DNA of 12,056 nucleotides from Pseudomonadota bacterium (GTDB lineage Bacteria > Pseudomonadota > Gammaproteobacteria > Xanthomonadales > Xanthomonadaceae), in the NCBI GenBank assembly GCA_023386795.1, contig JAEWJB010000031.1:1-12056 (forward strand), given 5' to 3'. A program made the position numbers and the translations under genes. Shown in pieces: positions 1 to 7,918 of the stretch. Positions within the stretch are counted from its first letter, which is position 1, and the number at the start of each line of letters is the position of its first letter. Under the pieces are notes generated by a model that was not told the origin of the DNA, did not search any database, and saw nothing but the letters and a program-made list of their open reading frames with translations.

Positions 1-20
1 CCCCCCCCCCGGGGGGGGGG
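1..20. repeat. C10G10 homopolymer palindrome
   Basis: Ten C are followed directly by ten G, a perfect 20-base self-complementary tract. C-rich DNA (21-40) and a short G-rich stretch (41-52) follow. It could fold as a stem or form G-quadruplex/i-motif DNA, but such a tract at the very first base of a window may also be a contig end or assembly artefact. No T-run follows, so it does not look like a standard terminator. The tract is certain as sequence; its biological meaning is unknown. Confidence 0.6.
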
Positions 21-101
21 CCCCGCCGCCGCCCGCCCCCGGTAGGGAGGGCGGCCGCTCCTCGGGTACCATGCATGCCCCGTCACGGGCGCTCAGTACC
101 C

Positions 102-707
102 ATGTCCGCTTCCAAGAACACCCCCGATTCCGACATCACCCAGGCCCAGGCCGAAGAGGCTGTGCGCACCCTGCTGCGCTGGGCGGGCGAGGACCCGGCC
201 CGCGAAGGCCTGCTCGACACCCCGCGCCGCGTGGCCGAAGCCTACGGCGACTGGTTCAGCGGCTACCGCGACGACCCGCGTGAATACCTGGCCCGCACCT
301 TCGAGGAAGTGGCCGGCTACGACGAACTGATCGTGCTGCGGGACATCGAGTACGAAAGCCACTGCGAGCACCACATGGCGCCGATCATCGGCAAGGTGCA
401 CGTCGGCTACCTGCCGGACGGCAAGGTGGTGGGCATCAGCAAGCTGGCGCGGGTGGTGGAAACCTACGCGCGCCGCTTCCAGGTGCAGGAGAAGATGACC
501 GCGCAGATCGCCCAGTGCATCCAGGACGTGCTCGGCCCGCGTGGCGTGGGCGTCGTGGTCGAAGGTGCGCACGAGTGCATGACCACGCGCGGCATCCACA
601 AGCGCGGGGTGAGCATGGTGACTTCCAAGATGCTCGGTACCTTCCGCGAGGATGCGCGCACGCGCGCCGAGTTCCTGCGCTTCATCGACGTCGGCGGCAA
701 GCGCTGA
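102..707 (+). CDS. folE: GTP cyclohydrolase I (FolE)
   Basis: The gene encodes a 201-residue cytoplasmic enzyme that converts GTP to 7,8-dihydroneopterin triphosphate, the first step of tetrahydrofolate synthesis. The FolE zinc ligands are visible as C88 and H91 in the motif ESHCEHHM (85-92) and C159 in the motif HECMTTRG (157-164). The pterin-site stretch GKVHVGYLPDGKVVGISKLAR (97-117) is intact, and the C-terminal block RGIHKRGVSMVTSKMLGTFR is present. The active enzyme is a homodecamer in known members. I chose the ATG at 102, which gives MSASKNTPDSD. An in-frame ATG at 75 would add nine residues not expected in the family. Neither start has a clear Shine-Dalgarno sequence. Only 28 bases separate the stop from the next gene with no visible terminator, so co-transcription with the mks genes is possible. 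Length and motifs are normal. Confidence 0.97.
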   Translation: MSASKNTPDSDITQAQAEEAVRTLLRWAGEDPAREGLLDTPRRVAEAYGDWFSGYRDDPREYLARTFEEVAGYDELIVLRDIEYESHCEHHMAPIIGKVHVGYLPDGKVVGISKLARVVETYARRFQVQEKMTAQIAQCIQDVLGPRGVGVVVEGAHECMTTRGIHKRGVSMVTSKMLGTFREDARTRAEFLRFIDVGGKR

Positions 708-735
708 GAGCGCCTCCCGCACGCCGCCGCACTGC

Positions 736-2208
736 ATGAAGCATCGTGAACGGATAGCCGCCTACCGGCTGCTGCGCGAACGCCCGTTGTGGAAGCTGCT
801 GGCGGCCGACCACGCACCGGAACTGGTCGGCCTGTTGCAGGGCCTGCTGCTCGAGCACGAGCGGCGCCTGCCCGCTTCGGTGCTGCACGAGCGCCTGCAA
901 CGCCAGCTCGACGCCCTGCGCGCCGACGAACTCTCGCGTGAACTGCCACGCACGGCGCCTGCCTACGTGGCGCACTGGCTGGCCCAGGGTTGGCTGGAGC
1001 GCCGCCTGCCCGAGGGCGCGGAAGAAGAAGCTTACGAACTCTCGCGTGCCGCGACCCAGGCCATCCGCTTCATCGCCAGCCTGGGCGACGGGCAGGCTGG
1101 GCGTGCCACCGAAAGCCGCCTGTCGCTGGTGATCCAGCAGTTGGTGCAGCTGGCCGGGCAGACCGAGTCCGATCCCGACACCCGCCTGGCGATGCTGCAG
1201 GCCGAACGCACGCGGCTGGACGAGGAAATCGCCCGCGTGCAGGCCGGCCAGCTCGCCGCGCTCGATGGCAAGCGCGCGCTGGAGCGCACGCGCGACCTGA
1301 TCCACCTGACCGACGAACTGGCCGAGGACTTCCACCGCGTCCGCGACGACTTCGAGCGGCTCAACCGCGAATTCCGCGAGCGCATCATCGACGACGAAGG
1401 CGCGCGCGGCGACGTGCTCGAACGCCTGTTCGAAGGCGTGGACGTCATCGCCGACAGCGAAGCCGGGCGTAGCTTCCAGGCCTTCTGGAACCTGCTCAAC
1501 GACCACGAACAGGCCGGCCGCCTGGACGAGGCGCTGGAAGCGTTGCTGGCGCGTGGCTTTGCCCGCCGCCTGGGGCGTGACGAACGCGCCTTCCTGCGCG
1601 GGCTGACCGGCACGCTGCTCGAACGCGGCGGCGAGGTGCATGCGGTGATGCAGCACTTCGCCCGCAGCTTGCGCGGCTTCGTGCAGAGCCGCGGTTATCT
1701 GGAGCAGCGGCGCCTGCACCAGCTGCTGCGGCAGGCGCAGGGTGAGGCGTTGCAGCTGCGCGAGCGCCTGCACGCCACCGCGCAGACCGGATACACGCTG
1801 CCCTTGAGCGGCAGCCGGCTGCGCTCGCTGTCGCAGTGGCGGCTGCATGACCCGCGCAGCGTGCGCGTGGATGGCCGCGTGCAGGCCGCCGAAATGGCGG
1901 CGATCTCGCTGGAGAGCGTCGGCGACCTGGTCGCGCAGTCGGAGATCGACGTGCGCGGGTTGCGCCGCGATCTGCACGAGCTGCTGGGCGACCACCTGCG
2001 CCTGAGCATCGGTGACGCGTTGCGGCATCGGCCGGCCGTACAGGGCCTGGGCACGGTGATCGGCTATCTGTCGCTGGGTACGCGCCATGGCGTGCTCAGC
2101 GAAGACGAATGGGAAATCGTGGAGTGGCAGGGCGGGGACGGCAGCGCGCGGCGCGCGCGCATCCCGTTGGTGCGCTTCACCCGGGAGAAACGAGATGAAC
2201 TGGTCTGA
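736..2208 (+). CDS. mksF: MksF/JetA-like condensin kleisin subunit (DUF3375)
   Basis: The 490-residue protein looks like the DUF3375 family, the kleisin-like subunit called MksF in MksBEF condensins and JetA in Wadjet plasmid-defence systems. It is expected to bridge the ATPase heads of the SMC subunit. The N-terminal ~105 residues (RLLRERPLWKLLAADHAP onward) match the family's helical/winged-helix start. A long charged helical section runs from about residue 140 to 230. The C-terminal part ends in IPLVRFTREKRDELV. The ATG at 736 gives MKHRERIAAY. Earlier in-frame codons would run inside folE. No good ribosome site precedes the ATG. The last 14 bases overlap the start of the DUF4194 gene, which suggests translational coupling. 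The family call rests on sequence resemblance and on the diagnostic gene order DUF3375-DUF4194-SMC ATPase. Confidence 0.88.
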   Translation: MKHRERIAAYRLLRERPLWKLLAADHAPELVGLLQGLLLEHERRLPASVLHERLQRQLDALRADELSRELPRTAPAYVAHWLAQGWLERRLPEGAEEEAYELSRAATQAIRFIASLGDGQAGRATESRLSLVIQQLVQLAGQTESDPDTRLAMLQAERTRLDEEIARVQAGQLAALDGKRALERTRDLIHLTDELAEDFHRVRDDFERLNREFRERIIDDEGARGDVLERLFEGVDVIADSEAGRSFQAFWNLLNDHEQAGRLDEALEALLARGFARRLGRDERAFLRGLTGTLLERGGEVHAVMQHFARSLRGFVQSRGYLEQRRLHQLLRQAQGEALQLRERLHATAQTGYTLPLSGSRLRSLSQWRLHDPRSVRVDGRVQAAEMAAISLESVGDLVAQSEIDVRGLRRDLHELLGDHLRLSIGDALRHRPAVQGLGTVIGYLSLGTRHGVLSEDEWEIVEWQGGDGSARRARIPLVRFTREKRDELV

Positions 2209-2893
2209 AGACCCCGATACCGAAGAACGCGAGCGCCAGGCGCTGCTGATCGGCGAAGCCGCCAGTGCCGCCGGGCAACCGCTGTTCATCGGCGACACCG
2301 GCAGCTTGCCGTTCACCGCGCGCCGCGCGCTGTGCCAGCTGCTGGCCGGACCCAGCCTGGACGCGCAGCGGCACGGCGCCCTGTGGCCAGCGCTGCTGCG
2401 TCATGAGGACGATATCCGCCGCGTGCTGTGCGAGGTGTTCCTGGAGTTGGTACTGGACCGCGAGGGCGGCGTGGCCTTCACCCGCCAGGCCGATACCGCC
2501 GAGCTGGAATCGCCCACGCTACTGCGCACCGCACCGCTGACTTTCATCGAGTCGGCGCTGCTGCTGCACCTGCGCCAGCGCCTGGCCGAAGCCGATACGC
2601 GTGGCGAGCGTGCCGTCGTGGAGGAAGCGCAGCTGTTGGAGGCGATGTCGGTGTACGAACGCCATGTCTCCACCGACCGCGCCGGCTACGCGCGCCGCGT
2701 ACTGACCGCCATTGCCAAGATGCGCGACCATCAGCTGTTGGCGCGCCTGCGCGGCAGCGAGGACCGCTACGAGGTGTCGCCGGTGCTCAAACTGCTGTTC
2801 TCGGCCGAGGAGGTGCAGGCGCTATCGCAGGCCTACCGCGAACTGCGCGAAGGCAATGCCAGCCCGGCCCTGGCCGTGGCCGACGAGGAATGA
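2195..2893 (+). CDS. mksE: MksE/JetB-like condensin accessory subunit (DUF4194)
   Basis: The 232-residue protein resembles the DUF4194 family (MksE in MksBEF, JetB in Wadjet). This small winged-helix subunit binds the kleisin and is thought to help the complex engage DNA. Recognisable blocks are LFIGDTGSLPFTARRALCQLL (about 30-50), VFLELVLDREGGVAFTRQ (about 80-97) and TFIESALLLHLRQRLAEADTRGERAVV (about 116-142). A GGGAG at 2183-2187 sits seven bases before the ATG at 2195. The start lies within the last 14 bases of mksF, and the stop is four bases before the mksB start, so all three genes should be translated as one coupled unit. An earlier in-frame start at 2087 would lie deep in mksF and is not credible. 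I see no internal damage or missing blocks. Confidence 0.88.
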   Translation: MNWSEDPDTEERERQALLIGEAASAAGQPLFIGDTGSLPFTARRALCQLLAGPSLDAQRHGALWPALLRHEDDIRRVLCEVFLELVLDREGGVAFTRQADTAELESPTLLRTAPLTFIESALLLHLRQRLAEADTRGERAVVEEAQLLEAMSVYERHVSTDRAGYARRVLTAIAKMRDHQLLARLRGSEDRYEVSPVLKLLFSAEEVQALSQAYRELREGNASPALAVADEE

Positions 2894-2897
2894 GCCG

Positions 2898-5800
2898 ATG
2901 AACCAATTGACTCGCGCTCCCGCGCTGCAACCGACCAGCCTGTTCAGCGATGCCACGCTGGATCCGCGCGCGCGCCAGTTCCGCATGCGCCGCCTGCAAG
3001 TGCACAACTGGGGCACCTTCAGTGGCCTGACCGATGTCCCGATCGCCGAGCGCGGCTTTCTCTTCGTGGGGCGCTCCGGCTCGGGCAAGTCGACGTTGCT
3101 GGATGCGATGTCGGCACTGCTGACGCCCCCCAGCATCGTGGATTTCAACGCCGCCGCCCGCGAAGCCGAACGCAGCGGGCGCGACCGCAACCTGGTTTCC
3201 TACGTGCGTGGTGCGTGGGCCGACCAGCAGGACAGCAGCTCCGGCGAGATCGCCACCCAATACCTGCGCGCCGGTGCCACCTGGACCGCGCTGGTGCTGG
3301 AGTACCACAACGCCCTGGGCGAGGTGGTCAGCCTGGTCCGGCTGTTCTGGATTGCCGGCAGTGGCAACGCGGCGGCCGACGTGCGCCGGCATTACCTGGT
3401 GGCGCGGCGGCCGTTCGATATCGCCACCGAGCTGGACGGGTTCGACCTGGACCTGCGCCGCCTGCGCGCGCGACTGGGCGATGACGTGCAGCACTTCGAA
3501 AGTTTCGCCGGCTATGCCGAGCATTTCCGCGAGCTGTTGGGCATCGGCAACGAGATGGCGCTGCGGCTGCTGCACAAGACGCAGTCGGCCAAGAACCTCG
3601 GTGACCTCAACGCGTTCCTGCGCGGCTTCATGCTCGACGAGCCGCGGACCTTCGAGGCGGCGGACCGGCTGGTCGAGGACTTCGCCGAGCTGGATGGCGC
3701 GCACCAGGCGGTGGTGACCGCGCGGCGTCAGGTAGAAACACTTTCGCCCGCGCGCGAGCACCATGCCGCCCTGATGGCCCTGCGCCGCAGCGTAGGCGAG
3801 CTGCGCGAGTTGCAGCTGGGCGTGGATGGTTATCGCGAGCAGCGACGTGCCGAACTCCTGCAGGCGAGGCTGGTCGAGCTCGATACGCAGGATCGGGGGC
3901 TCGCGGGCGAGGAAGGCCAGCGTCGCGAGTCGCTGGACAACTACGAAGAGAAGCTGGCGGGGCTGGAACGCGAGCAGCGGGCCCAGGGCGGCGAGCAGAT
4001 CGAGGCGCTCGAACGCGAGCGTACCCGCATCGAGCGCGAGCGCGACGAGCGTGCGCGGCGGCGCACCCAGATCGAGCAGGCCTGCCGCCAGCTTGGCACG
4101 GGCCTGGCGGGCAGTGCGCTGGGGTTTGCCGAGCAGGTCGCGCACGCACGCGAACTGCTGGCGGGCAACCGCGAACAGGCTGGTTCGGTGGACGAAGCCA
4201 TCGCCGAGCGCATGGCCGAGCGTCGCGAGGACGAGCGGCGTTTTGCTGCCATCCGCGCCGAGATCGAGGCGCTCAAGAAGGCGCCCTCCAGCATTCCCGC
4301 CCCGATGCAGGCATTGCGCGCCCGGCTGTGCGAGGACACCGGGCTCAGCGAGGCCGCGTTGCCCTTCGTGGGCGAGCTGTTGCAGGTGCGCGATGACCAG
4401 ATCGCCTGGCGTGGCGCCATCGAGCGCGTGCTGCACGGTTTCGCGCAATCGCTGCTGGTAGACGAGCGGCATCATGCGCAGGTGGCCGATTGGGTCAACC
4501 GCACCCACCTGGGCACGCGGCTGGTCTACTTCCGCGTGCGCCGCAACGACGGCCTGCAGGCACGGGAGGCGCACCCGCGCAGCCTGCCGGGCAAGCTGCT
4601 GCTGCGCGAACACGCCTACGCCGATTGGCTGCGGCACGAGCTGGCGCGGCGCTTTGATTACGACTGCGTGGACAACGCCACCGCGTTGCGCAACGCGGAC
4701 AAGGCGATCACCCGCGAGGGCCAGGTCAAGCACCCAGGCGACCGCTACGAGAAGGACGATCGCCACGCGGTCGGCGATCGCAAGCGATGGCTGCTGGGTT
4801 ACGACAATCGCGACAAGCTGAAGGTCTTCGAGCGCGAGGGCCAGCAGCTGGCGCAACGCATCGCCGCCTGTGATGCCGACGTCGCCGCGCTGCGAGCCCA
4901 ACGCGAGCAGGGGCAGGAACGTACCCTGGCCGCGCACACGCTGGTAGAGCGCGACTGGGACGAGATCGATGTAGCCCCGAAGCTGCAGCGCTTGGCGGAC
5001 ATCGACGAACAGCTGCGCCAGCTGCGCGAGGGCGACACCGGGCTGCGCGCCCTCGGCCAGGCGCTGGAGCATGCGCGCGGCCTGCGCGACCAGGCCCGCC
5101 GCACCTACGAAGACGTACGCCTGGAGCGTGCACAGCTGGCGCACGAGCGTGCGCGTCTGGAACACCTGCAACAGGCCAGCCAGGGCCGCGTCGGCGGTTC
5201 GCTGACCCCCACCCAGCTTGAAGGACTGCGGCAACGGCTGGCCGAGCTGCCCGCGCTGAGCCTGGACAACCTCGAGGCGCATTTCCGCCTGGTTGAACGG
5301 GGCCTGGCCGAGCAACTGGCCGAAAGCCAGGGCCGGGACAGCCGGCTGAGCCAGCTGCTGGTCGACTGCTTCCGGAAGTATTGCCAGCAGTGGCCGGAGG
5401 ACAGCGGTGACTTCACCGTGAGCGTGGCCAGCGCGGACGATTTCCTTGCCCGCCTGGACCGGCTGGAAAGCGATGGCCTGCCGCGTCACGAGAACCGCTT
5501 CTTCGAGCTGCTGCAGACCCAGAGCAAGAACAACCTGCTGGCGTTGCAGCGGCACGCCGCCGAAGCGCACAAGGGCATCCGCCAGCGCATGGACGAGGTC
5601 AATGCCAGCCTGGAGCAGGTGCCGTTCAACCGCGGCACCGTGTTGACCATCGAGGTCAGCGACCGCCGATTGCCGGAAGTACAGGAATTCCAGCAGCAGC
5701 TGCGCTCGGTGCTGGCGCAGCAGCAGACCGAGGACCGCGCGCTGGCCGAGGCGCAGTTCGACACCTTGCGCGGGCTGGTGGCGCGACTGGGCGCGGACGA

Positions 5801-6506
5801 CAACGAGCAGCGACGCTGGCGCGAGCAAGTGCTGGATGTGCGCCTGCACGTGGAGTTCGTCGGCGTGGAGCTGGATGCGCAGACCCGCACGCAGATCGAG
5901 ATTTACCGCAGCGGCGCGGGCAAGTCCGGCGGCCAGCGGCAGAAGCTCGCCACCACCTGCCTGGCCGCCGCCCTGCGCTACCAGCTCGGCGGCGAGGATG
6001 GGGAGCTGCCGCGCTACTGCGCGGTCGTGCTCGACGAGGCGTTCGACAAGGCCGACAACGAGTTCACCGCCTTGGCGATGAACATCTTCGAGAACTTCGG
6101 CTTCCAGATGATCGTGGCCACGCCGCTGAAGTCGGTCATGACGCTGGAGCCGTTCATCGGCGGCGCATGCTTCGTGGAAATCAGCGGGCGCCATACCTCC
6201 GGCGTGTTGCTGGTGGAGTACGACGACGAAGCGAACCGGCTGAAGTTGCCCGAGCGGGCGCGCGGTGCGGCGCCGGCGCCACAGGAACCGCCGGCCATCC
6301 CTGTCGAGGCGATGCCGGCGGCGGTCAAGGCAGCCAAGCGGCCCGCGAAAGCGAAGCCGAAAACGGCCAAGCCCGTGTCGAACAAGCCTGCGAAGGCGTC
6401 TGCAGCGAAGAAGGCAAAGTCTTCGGCCCGACCCGCGAAGGCGGCGAGCGGATCGAAAGCAGCCGCTGCCCAGAAGCCAGGAAAGGCCGCCAAGCCGAAG
6501 AAGTGA
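2898..6506 (+). CDS. mksB: MksB/JetC SMC-like ATPase with histone-like C-terminal tail
   Basis: This 1202-residue protein is the ATPase of an MksBEF/Wadjet complex; family members extrude or restructure DNA loops. The Walker A motif GRSGSGKST is at 58-66. A first charged coiled coil lies near 290-455. A hinge-like domain follows at about 465-640 (including FVGELLQVRDDQIAWRGAIE). A second coiled coil spans about 640-760. The ABC signature SGAGKSGGQRQK (SGGQ at 1010-1013), Walker B VVLDE (1043-1047) and D-loop-like FDKAD close the head domain. All ATPase motifs look intact. The ATG at 2898 is preceded by GAGGAA at 2885-2890, seven bases away, so this start is well supported. After the head, about 64 residues (1139-1202) form a Lys/Ala/Pro tail with no acidic residue, which is unusual for the family. 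No jetD/mksG follows: the next gene is convergent and unrelated. Confidence 0.92.
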   Translation: MNQLTRAPALQPTSLFSDATLDPRARQFRMRRLQVHNWGTFSGLTDVPIAERGFLFVGRSGSGKSTLLDAMSALLTPPSIVDFNAAAREAERSGRDRNLVSYVRGAWADQQDSSSGEIATQYLRAGATWTALVLEYHNALGEVVSLVRLFWIAGSGNAAADVRRHYLVARRPFDIATELDGFDLDLRRLRARLGDDVQHFESFAGYAEHFRELLGIGNEMALRLLHKTQSAKNLGDLNAFLRGFMLDEPRTFEAADRLVEDFAELDGAHQAVVTARRQVETLSPAREHHAALMALRRSVGELRELQLGVDGYREQRRAELLQARLVELDTQDRGLAGEEGQRRESLDNYEEKLAGLEREQRAQGGEQIEALERERTRIERERDERARRRTQIEQACRQLGTGLAGSALGFAEQVAHARELLAGNREQAGSVDEAIAERMAERREDERRFAAIRAEIEALKKAPSSIPAPMQALRARLCEDTGLSEAALPFVGELLQVRDDQIAWRGAIERVLHGFAQSLLVDERHHAQVADWVNRTHLGTRLVYFRVRRNDGLQAREAHPRSLPGKLLLREHAYADWLRHELARRFDYDCVDNATALRNADKAITREGQVKHPGDRYEKDDRHAVGDRKRWLLGYDNRDKLKVFEREGQQLAQRIAACDADVAALRAQREQGQERTLAAHTLVERDWDEIDVAPKLQRLADIDEQLRQLREGDTGLRALGQALEHARGLRDQARRTYEDVRLERAQLAHERARLEHLQQASQGRVGGSLTPTQLEGLRQRLAELPALSLDNLEAHFRLVERGLAEQLAESQGRDSRLSQLLVDCFRKYCQQWPEDSGDFTVSVASADDFLARLDRLESDGLPRHENRFFELLQTQSKNNLLALQRHAAEAHKGIRQRMDEVNASLEQVPFNRGTVLTIEVSDRRLPEVQEFQQQLRSVLAQQQTEDRALAEAQFDTLRGLVARLGADDNEQRRWREQVLDVRLHVEFVGVELDAQTRTQIEIYRSGAGKSGGQRQKLATTCLAAALRYQLGGEDGELPRYCAVVLDEAFDKADNEFTALAMNIFENFGFQMIVATPLKSVMTLEPFIGGACFVEISGRHTSGVLLVEYDDEANRLKLPERARGAAPAPQEPPAIPVEAMPAAVKAAKRPAKAKPKTAKPVSNKPAKASAAKKAKSSARPAKAASGSKAAAAQKPGKAAKPKK
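6312..6506 (+). other. Lys/Ala/Pro-rich tail-coding segment of mksB
   Basis: The last 64 codons of mksB (residues 1139-1202) translate to about 22 Ala, 18 Lys, 8 Pro and 2 Arg, with no Asp or Glu. Short motifs such as PAKAKPK, NKPAKA, ARPAKA and QKPGKAAKPKK recur. The composition resembles histone H1 C-terminal tails, AlgP-type proteins and the basic tails of some bacterial topoisomerases. It is likely disordered and should bind DNA non-specifically through charge. This is a description of composition; the DNA-binding role is inferred. Confidence 0.85.
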
Positions 6507-6509
6507 TGC

Positions 6510-6534
6510 ATCACGGGGCGCTGCGCCCCGTGGT
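6510..6534. terminator. Hairpin between convergent genes
   Basis: CACGGGGCG (6512-6520), a CTG loop and CGCCCCGTG (6524-6532) form a perfect 9-bp stem. A T-G wobble and an A-T pair extend it outward. It lies between the mksB stop at 6504-6506 and the end of the convergent permease gene at 6534, so it could stop transcription from both sides. There is no strong T-run on either side, so intrinsic termination is probable but not certain. Confidence 0.6.
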
Positions 6535-7343
6535 CAACCGCGCAGCGTGTCCCAGCCCATGCGCGCGATCAGCACGATCACCAGCACCAGGAACAGTTGC
6601 CGGATCAGCGGCGTGCCGCCGCGCAGCGCCAGCCGCGTGCCGGTGAAGGCACCGGCGACATTCGCCGCCGCCATCGGGATGGCCGCGGCCAGCAGGATCT
6701 TGCCACTGGGCAGGAAGAAGGCGAGCGCGGCGACGTTCGTCGCCAGGTTCACCACCTTCGACGCGGCCGAGGCACGCAGGAAGTCCAGGCCGAAGAAGCG
6801 GATGAACAGGAAGATCAGGAAGCTGCCGGTGCCTGGCCCGAAGAAACCGTCGTAGAAGCCGATCGCCGCGCCCATCGCCAGCGCCATGGCCAGCTCCCTG
6901 CGCCCGATCTCGCGCGGGCGGTGCAGCGCGCCGAAATCCTTCTTGACCAGCGTGTAGGCCAGCATCGCCACCAGCAGGATCAGGATCAGTGGCCTCACCG
7001 CCTCGCGCGGCAACAGGCTCACGGCGGTGGCACCGAGGAACGAGAACGCGAAAGCCGTCGTGGCCGCGTACAGCACCGGGCGCCATGGGAAGCGCACGTT
7101 GCGCGCGTAGCGCCAGGTCGCCATGCCGGTGCCGAACATCGAACTGAACTTGTTGGTGCCCAGCAGCACGGCGGGTACTTCGCGCGGCAACGTGGCGAAC
7201 AGTCCGGGCAGCTGGATCAACCCGCCGCCGCCCACCGCCGCATCCACCAGCCCGGCGGCGAAGGCGATGCACAGCAGCCAGGGCAGTTCGGCAGGCAGGA
7301 AATCGAGCACGGCGGGGCACGGTAGGCGAGGGCGCGCCAGCAT
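6534..7343 (-). CDS. TauE/SafE (YfcA-type) membrane permease
   Basis: The 269-residue integral inner-membrane protein belongs to the TauE/SafE family, whose members are proposed to export sulfite, sulfoacetate or related organic anions. The two internally related family motifs are visible: GLVDAAVGGGGLIQLPGLF (31-49) and GAAIGFYDGFFGPGTGSF (158-175). Seven or eight hydrophobic helices alternate with short loops, including 90-112, 117-134, 197-211, 215-235 and 246-262. The start is uncertain. I use the ATG at 7343. A GTG at 7310 would give a 258-residue protein beginning VLDFLPAELP, which is closer to a typical family start. Neither has a clear ribosome site. The gene converges on mksB and diverges from the YchJ-like gene with 74 bases between. 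The substrate cannot be read from the sequence. Confidence 0.9.
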   Translation of the reverse strand: MLARPRLPCPAVLDFLPAELPWLLCIAFAAGLVDAAVGGGGLIQLPGLFATLPREVPAVLLGTNKFSSMFGTGMATWRYARNVRFPWRPVLYAATTAFAFSFLGATAVSLLPREAVRPLILILLVAMLAYTLVKKDFGALHRPREIGRRELAMALAMGAAIGFYDGFFGPGTGSFLIFLFIRFFGLDFLRASAASKVVNLATNVAALAFFLPSGKILLAAAIPMAAANVAGAFTGTRLALRGGTPLIRQLFLVLVIVLIARMGWDTLRG

Positions 7344-7417
7344 ACGCGCTGGCTCGCGGCCTGCCCATGCGCCGGGAGACGGGTGCGCGTGGCGCGCGCA
7401 GGCCGCACAATCGGGCC

Positions 7418-7819
7418 ATGAATGTGTCGCGCCATCCGCCTGCCGATTCATGCCCCTGCGGGCGCCCGGCGTCCTACGCCGATTGCTGCGGCCGCTACCA
7501 CGCGGGCGAGTCGGCGCCCGATGCCGAGTCGCTGATGCGTTCACGCTACAGCGCTTACGTCCGCCGGGATGCCGGTTACCTGCTGCGCACCTGGCACGCT
7601 TCCACGCGGCCACCGGCGCTGTCGCTCGACGAGCCCGCCGGTGCCCGAACCCTTTGGCTCGGATTGGACGTGCTGCGTGCCGCCGACACCGGGGCGGACC
7701 GGGCCGAGGTCGAATTCCGCGCCCGCTACCGGGTGGGCGGGGGAAGCGCCGTGCGCATGCAGGAGCACAGCCGTTTCGTCCGCGAGGGCGGCCAATGGTT
7801 CTACCTGGACGCGGTGTGA
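7418..7819 (+). CDS. YchJ-family (UPF0225) SEC-C zinc-motif protein
   Basis: The 133-residue soluble protein begins with a SEC-C-type metal motif: C12-x-C14-x8-C23-C24-x3-H28 in the stretch CPCGRPASYADCCGRYH. The UPF0225/YchJ middle domain follows, with the hallmark SLMRSRYSAYVRRDAGYLLRTWH (about 38-60) and a C-terminal NTF2-like beta region ending HSRFVREGGQWFYLDAV. E. coli YchJ carries a second SEC-C motif at its C-terminus; this protein lacks one, as in the shorter UPF0225 members. No precise biochemical role is established for the family. Zinc binding is inferred from the cysteines. The ATG at 7418 was chosen because it directly precedes the zinc motif; the in-frame upstream start at 7367 adds only low-complexity residues. 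No strong ribosome site is seen. Confidence 0.9.
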   Translation: MNVSRHPPADSCPCGRPASYADCCGRYHAGESAPDAESLMRSRYSAYVRRDAGYLLRTWHASTRPPALSLDEPAGARTLWLGLDVLRAADTGADRAEVEFRARYRVGGGSAVRMQEHSRFVREGGQWFYLDAV

Positions 7820-7826
7820 GCCGGCC

Positions 7827-7851
7827 CGGCGTGAAGGCGATCTGCACGCCG
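7827..7851 (+). terminator. Weak hairpin after the YchJ-like gene
   Basis: CGGCGTG (7827-7833) pairs perfectly with CACGCCG (7845-7851) around an 11-base loop, eight bases past the stop codon. It has no T-run, so it may be a weak or Rho-assisted terminator, or a chance inverted repeat in GC-rich DNA. Confidence 0.3.
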
Positions 7852-7918
7852 CGTTCGCGCGCGCTGGATATGCTGGCTCCCGGGATAGGCAGGGCCGTGG
7901 TTCGGCAAAGGGACGGCG

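Noticed and set aside
682..2316. A 544-codon minus-strand frame opposite mksF
   Set aside because: It is antisense to a gene with family blocks and coupled starts, and its translation is low-complexity Ala/Gln-rich with no domain.
2787..6194. A 1135-codon open frame on the minus strand opposite mksB
   Set aside because: It is antisense to an ATPase with intact Walker and signature motifs. Its Ala/Gln/Leu/His-rich translation has no recognisable domain. Long antisense frames are common in GC-rich DNA.
6507..7343. Search for a jetD/mksG nuclease or a remnant of it after mksB
   Set aside because: The region is fully occupied by a TauE/SafE permease on the other strand. No TOPRIM or DUF2220/DUF3322-like sequence was seen in any frame.
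7344..7847. N-terminal extension of the permease frame to 437 codons
   Set aside because: The extra residues are Arg/Pro/Gly-rich, lack helices and lie opposite the YchJ-like gene. Start at 7343 or 7310 fits the family.
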